Below are positions 8,101 through 15,369 of a stretch of 64,000 nucleotides of DNA, piece after piece. This DNA is from an uncultured Oscillospiraceae bacterium (GTDB taxonomy: Bacteria; Bacillota; Clostridia; Oscillospirales; Oscillospiraceae). The first letter of the stretch is position 1. Every line of letters starts with the position of its first letter. The translations under genes were made by a program, and so were the position numbers. The notes beneath the pieces are model-generated. The model worked only from the letters and a program-made list of their open reading frames with translations. It ran no database searches and was not told the DNA's origin. The stretch lies in contig CAKTKC010000011.1 of NCBI GenBank assembly GCA_934569225.1, positions 1 through 64,000 of the forward strand, written 5' to 3'.

Positions 8101-9155
8101 CCGAGTACACCGTCACCGTGAAAACGGACGGCAACGGCACGGCTTCCGCATCTCCTGACAAGGCCGTGGCTGGTACGGAGATCACCCTGACCGCTACGCC
8201 CAACAAGGGCTACCACTTTAAGGAGTGGCAGGTCATCAGCGGCAATGTAACCATCAAGGACGATAAGTTCACCATGCCGGACAGCAATGTGGAGGTCAAG
8301 GCCATCTTCGAGAAAAATGCACCCCCTGTGCTCACCGAGTTCACCATCACCGTGAAAACGGATGGAAACGGCACAGCTTCCGCCTCTCATGCAAAAGCTG
8401 TTGTCGGCACAGAGATCACCCTGACCGCTACGCCCAACAAGGGCTACCACTTTAAGGAGTGGCAGGTCATCAGCGGCAATGTGACCATCACCAACAATAA
8501 TTTCACCATGCCGAACAGCAACGTAGAGGTCAAGGCCATCTTCGAAAAGGACGCACCTCCTGCACCCACCGAGTTCATCGTCACATTTGACGGCAACGGC
8601 GGTATGCCCTCTGTCGGCAGCATGACCACCACCAATCAGAGGCTAAGTTCTCTGCCCGGTGCCTCCCGCAGTAAGCACAGCTTCGACGGCTGGTACACCG
8701 AAAAGAGCGGCGGCACAAAGATCACGACGGATACCGTATTCTCTGCAAATACCACCGCCTACGCCCACTGGACGTATACCGGCGGCGACAATCCGCCCGT
8801 CGCCGAGTTCGCGCTGCACTTTGAAACAAGAGGCGGCAGCCACATTGCCGACGTGCGGGGAACGTACAACACCTGCATTGACCTGACAAAGTATGTTCCG
8901 ACCCGACGCGGCTATACCTTCGTCGGCTGGTACAGCGACAGCGGCCAGACAACCAGGATTTCCGAGGTTTATCTGACGGAGGACACCACCGTGTATGCAG
9001 GCTGGCAGGCGACCACGATCCCGCGAACCGGCGACAGCAGCAACCTGGGGCTGTGGAGCATTACGCTGATTGTCTCCCTTGCCGGATGTCTTGCACTGGC
9101 AGTATGGCCGCTCAGGCGGCGCAAGGGCGCATCACGGGAAACCGCAGAAAAGTAA
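5154..9155 (+). CDS. Large wall-anchored surface protein with InlB-type and other repeats
   Basis: 1333 residues. Signal peptide (KKRILSILLLCCMVLTMLPA), then a Cys/His-rich region (~35-150; spaced CxHxH and C motifs as in other clostridial surface proteins), an InlB-type repeat (~172-257), a HSWGEW segment, three ~190-residue tandem units (~310-890; recurring DTVVPG and SSYDPN), an Ig-like domain with SGTPTVEGT (~895-980), two nearly identical 78-residue repeats (~983-1137), two more InlB-type repeats (~1138-1285, each ending in a GWY motif), and a sorting tail: IPRTGD, a helix and RRRK. It is expected to be exported and linked to the wall by a sortase not encoded here. ATG 5154 has GGAGGG upstream. 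Adhesion is the likely role; the ligand is unknown. Confidence 0.88.
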   Translation: MKKRILSILLLCCMVLTMLPAPAFAAEGKTGARASETGGLCEHHPKHDEACGYTEGTAEIPCSHEHTEECHSLITRCVHKHTAECYPAEGVSENADSLSEAENAAPTECVHGCTEKSGCILQASDCKHAHDKDCGYAPAAMGKPCTYVCEICNSKDSKTPMPLLGAVRPAATQFTYTLHYDANGGSGAPPSQSMTSSELYVQVPISEKIPTRDGYTFKGWAESPNGEPRYLREEGYYWDYLMVHPSLNETIYAIWEVHNHSWGEWTSNGNGTHTRTCTTDSSHTETGSCSGGKATGTEKAICETCHTAYGELLPLTKTVITTPPTLPSEGYVGEWYLDEDLKGGEAKVDGTDTVVPGSFRFKHNWGGVVDPGENRMEILFTPNDAETYATAECIVTVTGIKYTITSVIEEDFPDVPLGTAFEDLWLPHFVEVKTNTGRIFFPIPVTWDSSSYDPNARGEQIITGQLHVEESRYEDELEPTSTVKAIARITLIDDRVFTPTLEPPTYSRRIYSGDFCQLAFSDEYLSGGKATADGETVPGVFTLNEEQEKYGYWNRDGGLVQVGSLALKVTFTPDDLLRFSTAECTVNVDVIPRKFRQANTSYIDNKKIGTAFEDLGLPNAFYFFAEADEPNHEGSGLNGSVPGIIKWDDSNYDPNSYEEQTIYGTVNRAEFEKYYIVPEGADLRGVVKVTLQADPVETEITQPPVFRWKNGDFTLPDNTMFVNRIFEMGATGGGSAILADGVAKVKGTDTVVPGTFSFKEGTPGWFDELGENVVTVVFTPADQRGYRKAETTVKVNVIKNTFKSCEEPDPITEKKLGTTFAGLNLPEIVVVEAIDGLRVGMEVSWDESSYDAQSTAWQTIPGTLVFDANDEHKYQQPEPAVTAAIRVKLLGSEDAPAITTTTLPGGTVGTPYHHQLQANGGGFILWELFSGELPDGLTLKQTTGEISGTPTVEGTAQFTVRALNSVGNDKKELSITIAKDAPAEYTVTVKTDGNGTASASPDKAVAGTEITLTATPNKGYHFKEWQVISGNVTIKDDKFTMPDSNVEVKAIFEKNAPPVLTEFTITVKTDGNGTASASHAKAVVGTEITLTATPNKGYHFKEWQVISGNVTITNNNFTMPNSNVEVKAIFEKDAPPAPTEFIVTFDGNGGMPSVGSMTTTNQRLSSLPGASRSKHSFDGWYTEKSGGTKITTDTVFSANTTAYAHWTYTGGDNPPVAEFALHFETRGGSHIADVRGTYNTCIDLTKYVPTRRGYTFVGWYSDSGQTTRISEVYLTEDTTVYAGWQATTIPRTGDSSNLGLWSITLIVSLAGCLALAVWPLRRRKGASRETAEK
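8109..8576 (+). repeat. Tandem 234-bp repeat inside the surface-protein gene
   Basis: Two adjacent units (8109-8342 and 8343-8576) encode 78-residue repeats sharing long identical tracts, for example the ACGCCCAACAAGGGCTACCA block. High DNA identity points to recent duplication and a site where unit number could vary by slippage or recombination. Confidence 0.8.
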
Positions 9156-9220
9156 TCCGCACACCTTTGTGGCACGGGATTGTCCCCCGCGCCCCATTCG
9201 CTATCTTCCCAGAAAAAGAG

Positions 9221-9243
9221 GGCTGTTCTTTTGAAGAACAGCC
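9221..9243. terminator. Terminator between convergent surface-protein and msrAB genes
   Basis: GGCTGTTCTT pairs with AAGAACAGCC around a short loop. A T-rich tail follows on the minus strand (CTCTTTTTCT) and a weaker one on the plus strand, so it can serve both converging operons. Confidence 0.65.
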
Positions 9244-9279
9244 TTCCTGCTTTTCCGCTTGATGTGTATGCACCTGAAA

Positions 9280-10392
9280 TCATTTCTCAAACAGATACAA
9301 AAGGTATCCGTACCCCTCTGCCTCCATTTTTCCATAGGGCACAAAGCGGAGGGACGCGCTGTTGATGCAGTAGCGCACGCCATTGGGGGACTCCGGATCG
9401 CCGGTGAACACATGACCAAGGTGAGAATCTCCGGCACGGCTTCTGACCTCTGTGCGGCGCATGCCGTGGCTCAGGTCCTCCAGCTCCACCACGGCAGGCT
9501 CTTCAATGGGCTTGGTGAAGGCGGGCCAGCCGCAGCCGCTCTCGTACTTATCCGTGGAGGAAAAGAGCGGCTCGCCGGTGACGACATCCACATAGATGCC
9601 CTTTTCAAACTTATCCCAGAACTCGCCTGTGAAAGCGCGCTCCGTGCCGCTCTCCTGCGTAACACGGTACTGCTCCGCCGTCAGCTTGTCCCGGATGGAT
9701 TCCGCCGCGGGCTTCTGATAGTCGCCCGGATCGATGCGCAGCCGGGAAAACAGCTCCATCTCCGCGCGCGGGATGTGGCAGTAGCCGTTCGGGTTCTTTT
9801 CGAGGTAGTTCTGGTGGTACTCCTCGGCGGGGTAGTAGTTCTTGAGTGGGCCGATCTCCACGAAGAACTTTTCACTGCGTCCCCGCTCGATCTCCGCGAT
9901 GCGCTCCACCGTTTCCTTCGCGCTTTCGTTGGTGTAGTAGACGCCGGTCTGGTACTGACTGCCCACGTCGTTGCCCTGCCGGTTCTCCACTGTGGGGTCA
10001 ATGACGTAGAAGTAGGCCAGCAGCAGGGCGTCGAGACTCACCTGTCCGGGGTCATACTCCACCCGCACAGTCTCCCGAAAGCCGGTCTCTCCCTTGCAGA
10101 CAGTCTTGTAATCGGCGTCCGCCTCGCAGGTGCCGTTGGCATAGCCGCTCTCGGCATCGATGACGCCGGGGATGGATTGCATCAGCTGTTCCATGCCCCA
10201 GAAGCAGCCGCCCGCCAGATATATGACATTTTCCGTGGTATCCATATACATGCTTCCTTCACCGGACATATCAGAGGGCTGTCCGGTCATTTCCTTCTCG
10301 TCCGTTTTCTGCGGCATATTTTTCTGCCCGGCAGTGCAGCCGCTCAGCAGCAGTACCGCGGTGAGCAGAAGCGGCAATACTCTCCGATACAT
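9280..10392 (-). CDS. msrAB: Lipoprotein MsrA-MsrB fusion, peptide methionine sulfoxide reductase
   Basis: 370 residues. A lipoprotein signal ends LLSGC (Cys19). The MsrA domain (~55-210) has GGCFWG with catalytic Cys63 and reduces the S-sulfoxide of methionine. The MsrB domain (~225-350) has CGWPAF, HLGHVF and RYCINS with catalytic Cys342 and reduces the R-sulfoxide. The protein would sit on the outer face of the membrane and repair exported proteins. It is last in an operon behind an exported thioredoxin-like lipoprotein, its likely reductant. ATG 10392 is chosen because AAAGGAGGG lies just upstream. Confidence 0.93.
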   Translation of the reverse strand: MYRRVLPLLLTAVLLLSGCTAGQKNMPQKTDEKEMTGQPSDMSGEGSMYMDTTENVIYLAGGCFWGMEQLMQSIPGVIDAESGYANGTCEADADYKTVCKGETGFRETVRVEYDPGQVSLDALLLAYFYVIDPTVENRQGNDVGSQYQTGVYYTNESAKETVERIAEIERGRSEKFFVEIGPLKNYYPAEEYHQNYLEKNPNGYCHIPRAEMELFSRLRIDPGDYQKPAAESIRDKLTAEQYRVTQESGTERAFTGEFWDKFEKGIYVDVVTGEPLFSSTDKYESGCGWPAFTKPIEEPAVVELEDLSHGMRRTEVRSRAGDSHLGHVFTGDPESPNGVRYCINSASLRFVPYGKMEAEGYGYLLYLFEK

Positions 10393-10429
10393 GGTGTATC
10401 CCTCCTTTCTGAGAAGATAAATTCGTTTG

Positions 10430-11371
10430 TCAGCCCATATCGGCGGCAAGAGCCTGGTCGATGAGCTTTTGCAGCGTCTCCGCCTGCTTCTTTTCCGTGA
10501 TGGCGCCTACGATGGGGTCACCCACGATATTGCCGTTGCGGTCAACCACATAGGTGGTGGGGTAGGCAAAAATGTTTGTAGTGAACTTTCCCGCCTCGCC
10601 GTCGGAAGCGAAATACACATTCTGATAGGTCGCGCCCTTCTTCATCAGCACATCCTTTGCGTCAGAGATTGCCGCTTCGTCGCCGTCCAGCGTGAAGGCG
10701 TTGACGCCGATGAGTGCGCCGCCCTTCTCCGCAAGCTCCTTGTTCAGCGCGTCCAGCTCGGCAAGCTCGCCCACGCAGGGGTTGCAGGTGGTGAACCAGA
10801 AATTCACTACGGTGACGGCGTTGCCGGAGAACAGATCGTCGCTCTTCACCGGGTTTCCATCCAGATCCTTGCCCTCAAAGGCGGGGAATTTCTGCATGCT
10901 GCCGTCATCGGGAACCATGCTCATGTCGTCGCCGGCCGGCATACTCATATCGCTGTCCATGGACATTTGCGCAACCTCGGGATACTTTTCCTCCAGCATG
11001 GTCAGTGCGCTTTCGATATCGCGAATCTTCTTCGCTTCGCTGCGGAGCAGTCTCCGCTCGCTTGCGGTAAACTGATCCTTGGCAGCCTTGATGGTGTCCA
11101 GCAGGAAATCGCCGTAGTTTTTGCCGTCCTCAACCATGGCCATGCCCTTGTCGGCAGCCATAAAAACCTTTTCCCAAAGCGCGGTATTCTCCGAGAAAAT
11201 CGCGGTTTCCTCCGCTGTCAGCTCCTTGTGCATGGCGATCGCCTCCTCGAGGCTCTTCGGCTCACTGCCCATTTTACCGACGCCCTTTGCGCCGCAGGCT
11301 GCCAGAGAAAGCGCCATCAGTGCGGCAAGCAGCAGCACCAGCAATCTGCCGGAAATATTCCTCTTATTCAT
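10430..11371 (-). CDS. TlpA-like thioredoxin-fold lipoprotein
   Basis: 313 residues. The lipobox is LAAC (Cys26). Residues ~35-140 form a charged helical extension not usual for TlpA proteins. A Met/Asp-rich linker ([14 protein letters not shown]) follows, then a TlpA/AhpC-type redox domain (~160-313) with active site TTCNPC (Cys196, Cys199) and the cis-Pro region AYPTTYVVD. It is anchored outside the membrane and is the likely electron donor to MsrAB. It overlaps the membrane Fe-S gene upstream by 4 bases. The helical extension may dock to a membrane partner; that is a guess. Confidence 0.88.
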   Translation of the reverse strand: MNKRNISGRLLVLLLAALMALSLAACGAKGVGKMGSEPKSLEEAIAMHKELTAEETAIFSENTALWEKVFMAADKGMAMVEDGKNYGDFLLDTIKAAKDQFTASERRLLRSEAKKIRDIESALTMLEEKYPEVAQMSMDSDMSMPAGDDMSMVPDDGSMQKFPAFEGKDLDGNPVKSDDLFSGNAVTVVNFWFTTCNPCVGELAELDALNKELAEKGGALIGVNAFTLDGDEAAISDAKDVLMKKGATYQNVYFASDGEAGKFTTNIFAYPTTYVVDRNGNIVGDPIVGAITEKKQAETLQKLIDQALAADMG

Positions 11372-12270
11372 ACGTTTTGTTCCTCCTGATTATTGTTGAT
11401 TTTTCGCGGCGTTTCTGCCGCTTTTTCTTTATCTTTACCGTCTCCAAAGCCGCAGCGGAAGCACACGGCGTTGGTGGGACAGGCACGGATACACATTCCG
11501 CAGCGGATACATTCGGCGTGGTTGGGCGTTTTCGTCACATCCACATCCATTTTGCAGGCTCTGGCACATTTCCCGCAGGAGACGCACTTGCTTTTGTCCA
11601 CCTTCATCTGAAAGAGGGACACCCGGTTGAACAGCGCGTAAAACGCGCCAAGCGGGCACAGCCACTTGCAGAAGGGGCGGTAGAACAGCACGCTCAGCAC
11701 GATGACCGTCAGCAGGATGCCGAGCTTCCATGTAAACAGACTGCCCAGCGCCGCCCGGATGCCGGAACTGGCGAGGGACAGCGGGATGGCTCCCTCCAGC
11801 ACCCCCTGGGGGCAGAGGTACTTGCAGAAGAACGGATCCCCCATGCCAACGTCGTTCACAAGAAACGCCGGCAGCAGAAAAACCATCACCAGCAAAACGG
11901 CGTATTTCAGGTACGTCAGCGGCTTGAGCTTCCTTGTGGAGAGCTTCTTCGTGGGGATTTTGTGCAGCAGCTCCTGAAACCAGCCAAAGGGGCACAGAAA
12001 GCCGCAGATGAAGCGTCCCAGCAGGACTCCCAGCAGGATGAGAAAGCCCGTGATGTAATAAGAGAAGCTGAACTTTGACGAGCCTACCACCGCCTGAAAT
12101 GCCCCGATAGGACAGGCGCCCGATGCCGCAGGACAAGAGTAACAGTTCAGCCCCGGCACGCAGACGGTTTTCCCCGCGCCCTGATACAGCCCGCCCTTGA
12201 AAAAATTCGGCAGGTGCAGATTGGTCAGCAGCGTCGCTCCCGCCTGTATCCAGCCCCGGAGACGGGACAT
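11368..12270 (-). CDS. Membrane 4Fe-4S protein (NapH/YccM-like)
   Basis: About 300 residues. The N-terminus has CVPGLNCYSCP and GACPIG cysteine clusters, four to five helices carry two CP motifs (FLCPFGW, WLCPLGA), and two ferredoxin-type clusters lie at the C-terminus (CVSCGKCARACK and CIRCGMCIRACP). This is the NapH/NosR-like membrane electron-carrier family. Family alignment favours ATG 12270; GTG 12312 is an alternative that would overlap the gene upstream. The context (CXXC peptide before, exported thioredoxin and MsrAB after) suggests it moves electrons across the membrane to the redoxin. The electron source is unknown. Confidence 0.85.
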   Translation of the reverse strand: MSRLRGWIQAGATLLTNLHLPNFFKGGLYQGAGKTVCVPGLNCYSCPAASGACPIGAFQAVVGSSKFSFSYYITGFLILLGVLLGRFICGFLCPFGWFQELLHKIPTKKLSTRKLKPLTYLKYAVLLVMVFLLPAFLVNDVGMGDPFFCKYLCPQGVLEGAIPLSLASSGIRAALGSLFTWKLGILLTVIVLSVLFYRPFCKWLCPLGAFYALFNRVSLFQMKVDKSKCVSCGKCARACKMDVDVTKTPNHAECIRCGMCIRACPTNAVCFRCGFGDGKDKEKAAETPRKINNNQEEQNV

Positions 12271-12295
12271 GGCCTGTGAGATGCCTGAAAACTTC

Positions 12296-12442
12296 CTATC
12301 CAATGCCCACACACTCCAGACACAATTTGATTGCCTTGCTCAGCACCGTCTCCGCCTCGCCCCGCCATACGCCGAAGCACACCATGGCGATTCCGGCGAT
12401 CAGCAGCACGGCCTGCGCCGCCGCCTTTTTTCCGTGGCTCAT
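12296..12442 (-). CDS. CD1871A-family CXXC-motif small membrane protein
   Basis: A 48-residue peptide: a short basic N-terminus (MSHGKKAAAQ), one transmembrane helix (AVLLIAGIAMVCFGVWRGE), then a helix ending in CLECVGIG. The single-helix plus C-terminal CLEC(V/I)GIG layout is that of the CD1871A family, which lies next to membrane 4Fe-4S proteins in Clostridia. The CXXC could be a redox relay or a cluster ligand. ATG 12442 is the first codon of the operon; GTGATGAAAC precedes it with only a weak ribosome-binding site. Confidence 0.75.
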   Translation of the reverse strand: MSHGKKAAAQAVLLIAGIAMVCFGVWRGEAETVLSKAIKLCLECVGIG

Positions 12443-12500
12443 GTTTCATCACCCTTTCTGTTTTCTGCCACCATCATAACGCAGGAGAGGTAAAATCCTC

Positions 12501-12547
12501 GTTAAGAACAAAAAGTTAACACAAACCTTATTTGCTTTTGCTATAAT
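12501..12547 (+). promoter_or_regulatory. Promoter region of the two-component operon
   Basis: A perfect -10 box TATAAT (12542-12547) lies ahead of the response-regulator gene. There is no good -35 box, but GTTAAgaac (12501) and GTTAAcac (12515) form a direct repeat just upstream, which fits activation by an OmpR-type regulator, possibly autoregulation. Confidence 0.5.
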
Positions 12548-12581
12548 GACAAACAACAGGAAATACAAAGGAGGGACTTTC

Positions 12582-13259
12582 ATGCATCTTCTGGTAGTTG
12601 AGGACGAACGCGCCCTGTGCGAGACCATCGTCCGCAGCCTGCGGCGGCTGGCCTACAGCGTGGACTGCTGCTACGACGGGGAGAAGGCGCTGGAACTGCT
12701 GGGTGTGGAACGCTACGATCTGGTGCTTCTTGATTTGAATCTGCCGGGGAAGGACGGCATGACGGTGCTACGCACCCTGCGGCAGACCGACCGGGAGACA
12801 AAGGTACTGATTCTCTCCGCCCGCAGCGAGGTGGAGGACAAGGTGGAGGGGCTGGACGCGGGCGCCAACGATTATCTGGCAAAGCCCTTTCATTTGGCCG
12901 AGCTGGAGGCTCGCATTCGCAGCTTGACCCTGCGGCAGTTCACCCAGCAGGATGTGATATTGACCTGCGGAGCCCTGACCTTCGACACTCGCTCCCGCAC
13001 CGCCTGCGTCAACGGACAGACCCTGACGCTGACCCGCAAGGAGACGGGGATTCTGGAATATCTGATGGTGCATCAGGGGCGGCCGGTGAGCCAGGAGGAG
13101 CTGATAGACCACGTCTGGGACAACAGCGTAGACAACTTCAGCAACTCCATCCGGGTCCATATTTCCGCCCTGCGGAAAAAGCTCCGCTCCGCGCTGGGCT
13201 ACGATCCCATCCGCAACCGCATCGGCGAGGGCTATCTGATGGGAGGCAATGAAGAATGA
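12582..13259 (+). CDS. OmpR-family response regulator
   Basis: 225 residues: a receiver domain (1-~112) with acidic pocket ED near the start, phospho-acceptor Asp51 in LVLLDLNLPG and Lys101 in AKPF, and a winged-helix DNA-binding domain (~125-222) ending HISALRKKL and RIGEGYLM. ATG 12582 follows AAAGGAGGG. It overlaps its kinase gene by 4 bases. It is divergent from the msrAB operon across a 139-bp gap, so it may control that operon; the sequence does not prove this. Confidence 0.93.
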   Translation: MHLLVVEDERALCETIVRSLRRLAYSVDCCYDGEKALELLGVERYDLVLLDLNLPGKDGMTVLRTLRQTDRETKVLILSARSEVEDKVEGLDAGANDYLAKPFHLAELEARIRSLTLRQFTQQDVILTCGALTFDTRSRTACVNGQTLTLTRKETGILEYLMVHQGRPVSQEELIDHVWDNSVDNFSNSIRVHISALRKKLRSALGYDPIRNRIGEGYLMGGNEE

Positions 13260-14392
13260 AGCGGATCTCTTTACAGTGGCGTATCACGCTGATGACCGTT
13301 CTGCTCATCGGCGTCACCTGCGTGGCTATGAATCTGCTGCTCTGTTCCTCCGGCGTGTACTATATGGACACAATCGCGGACACGTTGCAGGGCAGCGGCA
13401 ATGTGCTTCCGAATGAGGAAAGCACGGCGAGCTTTGATCCGCAGCTCATAGCGCCCGATGGAGATCTGACGATTGTCGTCAATGGCGCGCAGGGGCGCTT
13501 TCGCACCACCAACTGGTACATCACGGCTGTGGTGACGCTGCTCAGCGGCATTCTTGCCTACTTCATCAGCGGCCACGCCCTCAAGCCCCTGCGCAGCTTT
13601 GCCTCGCAGGTGGAAAAGGTGCAGCTGAACAATCTGGCGGATATGAAGATCGACGAAGCCGTGCTTCCGGAGTTTGCGCAGCTCAGCCGCTCCTTCAATC
13701 AGATGCTGGAGCGGCTGAACGCAGCCTTTGCCGCCCAGCGGCAGTTCACCGGCAACGCCGCCCACGAGCTGCGCACGCCGCTGGCGCTGATGCAGGCGCA
13801 GCTGGAGCTGTTTTCCGCAGAACATCCCGACGTGCGGCCGGAGACGGCGGAGTTTCTCGCCCTTCTGCGGGAGCAGACGGAGCGGCTGACCCGGATGACC
13901 AAGACTCTGCTGGAGATGAGCAATCTGCGGCAGGTGGCGCGGAACGAGCGGATTCAGCTCGCTCCCATGATCGAGGAGATCTTCACGGATCTCGCGCCGC
14001 TGGCGGAAAAGCGCGGCGTCACGCTGACGGCGGAGGGCGACGGCGTTATGACCGGCAGCGATGCGCTGATCTACCGCCTGGTCTTCAACCTGGCTGAGAA
14101 TGCCATCAAGTACAACCATTCCGGCGGCTCGGTGCGGGTTTCCGTCACACAGGAGCCGAAAAAGCTCCTTCTCCGCGTCTCAGACACCGGCTGCGGCATC
14201 CCGGAGGCGTATCGGCGGAGTATTTTCCAGCCCTTCTTCCGTGTAGATAAGTCCCGCAGCCGGGAGTACGGCGGCGCAGGACTGGGGCTCTCGCTGGTGT
14301 GGGAGATTGCCAATCTCCACGGCGGCTCCGTTTGGGTTGAGGAAAGCTCGGAGAAGGGAACTGTCATTGCGGTGGAGCTGGCGGCGCAATAA
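13256..14392 (+). CDS. Sensor histidine kinase
   Basis: 378 residues: helix ~10-30, an external sensor loop of only ~55 residues, helix ~86-104, HAMP linker, dimerisation helix with His170 in AAHELRTPL, and an ATPase domain with NLAENAIKYN, DTGCGIP and GGAGLGLSL. Its partner is the regulator encoded immediately before. The short sensor loop has no recognisable ligand domain. Confidence 0.93.
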   Translation: MKRISLQWRITLMTVLLIGVTCVAMNLLLCSSGVYYMDTIADTLQGSGNVLPNEESTASFDPQLIAPDGDLTIVVNGAQGRFRTTNWYITAVVTLLSGILAYFISGHALKPLRSFASQVEKVQLNNLADMKIDEAVLPEFAQLSRSFNQMLERLNAAFAAQRQFTGNAAHELRTPLALMQAQLELFSAEHPDVRPETAEFLALLREQTERLTRMTKTLLEMSNLRQVARNERIQLAPMIEEIFTDLAPLAEKRGVTLTAEGDGVMTGSDALIYRLVFNLAENAIKYNHSGGSVRVSVTQEPKKLLLRVSDTGCGIPEAYRRSIFQPFFRVDKSRSREYGGAGLGLSLVWEIANLHGGSVWVEESSEKGTVIAVELAAQ

Positions 14393-14481
14393 ACCGCGCA
14401 CGAAGACTCCCGCCGGAAGCGAGGCATTCTCTTCATTCCCCGCGCGTCCCTTGCATCACAGAACAGTGAAAGGATATCCAT

Positions 14482-15042
14482 ATGAACACCCGTAACAAAC
14501 AGCTGTATATCGTAATCAGCCAGACAGGGACGCTGCTGTCCCGCATCCTCAAGGCCCTCACGGGCGCCGAGTACAACCATGCCTCCATTAGCCTGTCCGA
14601 GGATTTGGAGGAAATGTACTCCTTCGGCCGCAGGTATCCCTACAATCCGTTTTGGGGCGGCTTTGTGATGGAGTCCCCCCATGCCGGAACCTTCAGACGC
14701 TTCTCCAATACGAAAGTGCTGGTTCTGAGCGTGACGGTCAGTGAAGAGCAGTATGCGCAGCTCCGGAATATCCTCAAAGAGATGTGGAAGGGAAGGAAGA
14801 AGTACCGCTACAACTTTGCCGGGATGTGCCTGGCATTCTTCCATATTATCTGGAAACGGGAAAACTGCTATTACTGCTCGGAATTTGTGGGAGAGCTTCT
14901 AATAAAGGGTCGAATCGACGGCGCGGAGAAGCTGCGTGCCTCCGTCATACAGCCGATTCACTTTCTCCGGCTGCCGCACAAGCAGATCTACTGCGGGATG
15001 CTGCGGGAATACGCGTGCAGCAATGCTTCCGGAACCAAATAA
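14482..15042 (+). CDS. Permuted papain-fold (YiiX/NlpC-P60-like) protein
   Basis: 186 residues. NHASISLSEDLEEMYSFGRR near residues 31-50 carries the conserved His that precedes the Cys in circularly permuted NlpC/P60-type enzymes, and ENCYYCSEFVGELL near 130-143 carries the catalytic Cys. Such proteins cleave or transfer acyl or peptide bonds, often on cell-wall or lipid substrates; the substrate is unknown. There is no signal peptide. It lies 90 bases after the histidine kinase and its TAA stop overlaps the first bases of the hairpin-array repeat. Confidence 0.65.
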   Translation: MNTRNKQLYIVISQTGTLLSRILKALTGAEYNHASISLSEDLEEMYSFGRRYPYNPFWGGFVMESPHAGTFRRFSNTKVLVLSVTVSEEQYAQLRNILKEMWKGRKKYRYNFAGMCLAFFHIIWKRENCYYCSEFVGELLIKGRIDGAEKLRASVIQPIHFLRLPHKQIYCGMLREYACSNASGTK

Positions 15043-15212
15043 TACTATTTCTTAATAAAATGATTTCATCATTTTATTCTGCCGTTTCACGGCAGACCGC
15101 CTGGGCGGCGGTAAGAAATGTATTGACTTCGTTTTTTAGCGGCAGTGGCCGCTGGCCGCAATCCTGCGGCCGAATAAAACGCTTTTAAGCGTTTTATTAA
15201 AAACTCGTATAA
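15040..15212 (+). repeat. Hairpin-array repeat, copy B (intact, 173 bp)
   Basis: A near-symmetrical element: outer palindrome AATAAAATGATTTCATCATT, hairpins CTGCCGTTTCACGGCAG and ACCGCCTGGGCGGCGGT, a ~25-base unpaired centre, hairpins AGCGGCAGTGGCCGCT and GGCCGCAATCCTGCGGCC, then the outer palindrome AATAAAACGCTT with its complement. It is nearly identical to the split copy at 902-997 plus 1694-1771 in inverted orientation. Confidence 0.88.
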
Positions 15213-15255
15213 ACCGGGCGGCCGCCATCTCGGATGACCCCGCCCGCAAGGAAAA

Positions 15256-15297
15256 AGGCAGCCGTGCGGAGTGAGCGATCGCTCCGCGCGGCTGCCT
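15256..15297 (-). terminator. Terminator for the alcohol dehydrogenase gene
   Basis: AGGCAGCCGTGCGGAG pairs with CTCCGCGCGGCTGCCT (one mismatch) and is followed by a T run on the minus strand, downstream of the minus-strand gene at 15370-16425. Confidence 0.75.
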
Positions 15298-15369
15298 GCG
15301 CTATTCATACCGAACCCCGATGAAAATCAGGATTAACAGTATCAAACGCTATTCTTTGCTTACCGTGCC

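Noticed and set aside
9259..11389. Plus-strand frames opposite msrAB and the redoxin gene
   Set aside because: The minus-strand genes show active-site motifs and lipoboxes; the plus frames show none.
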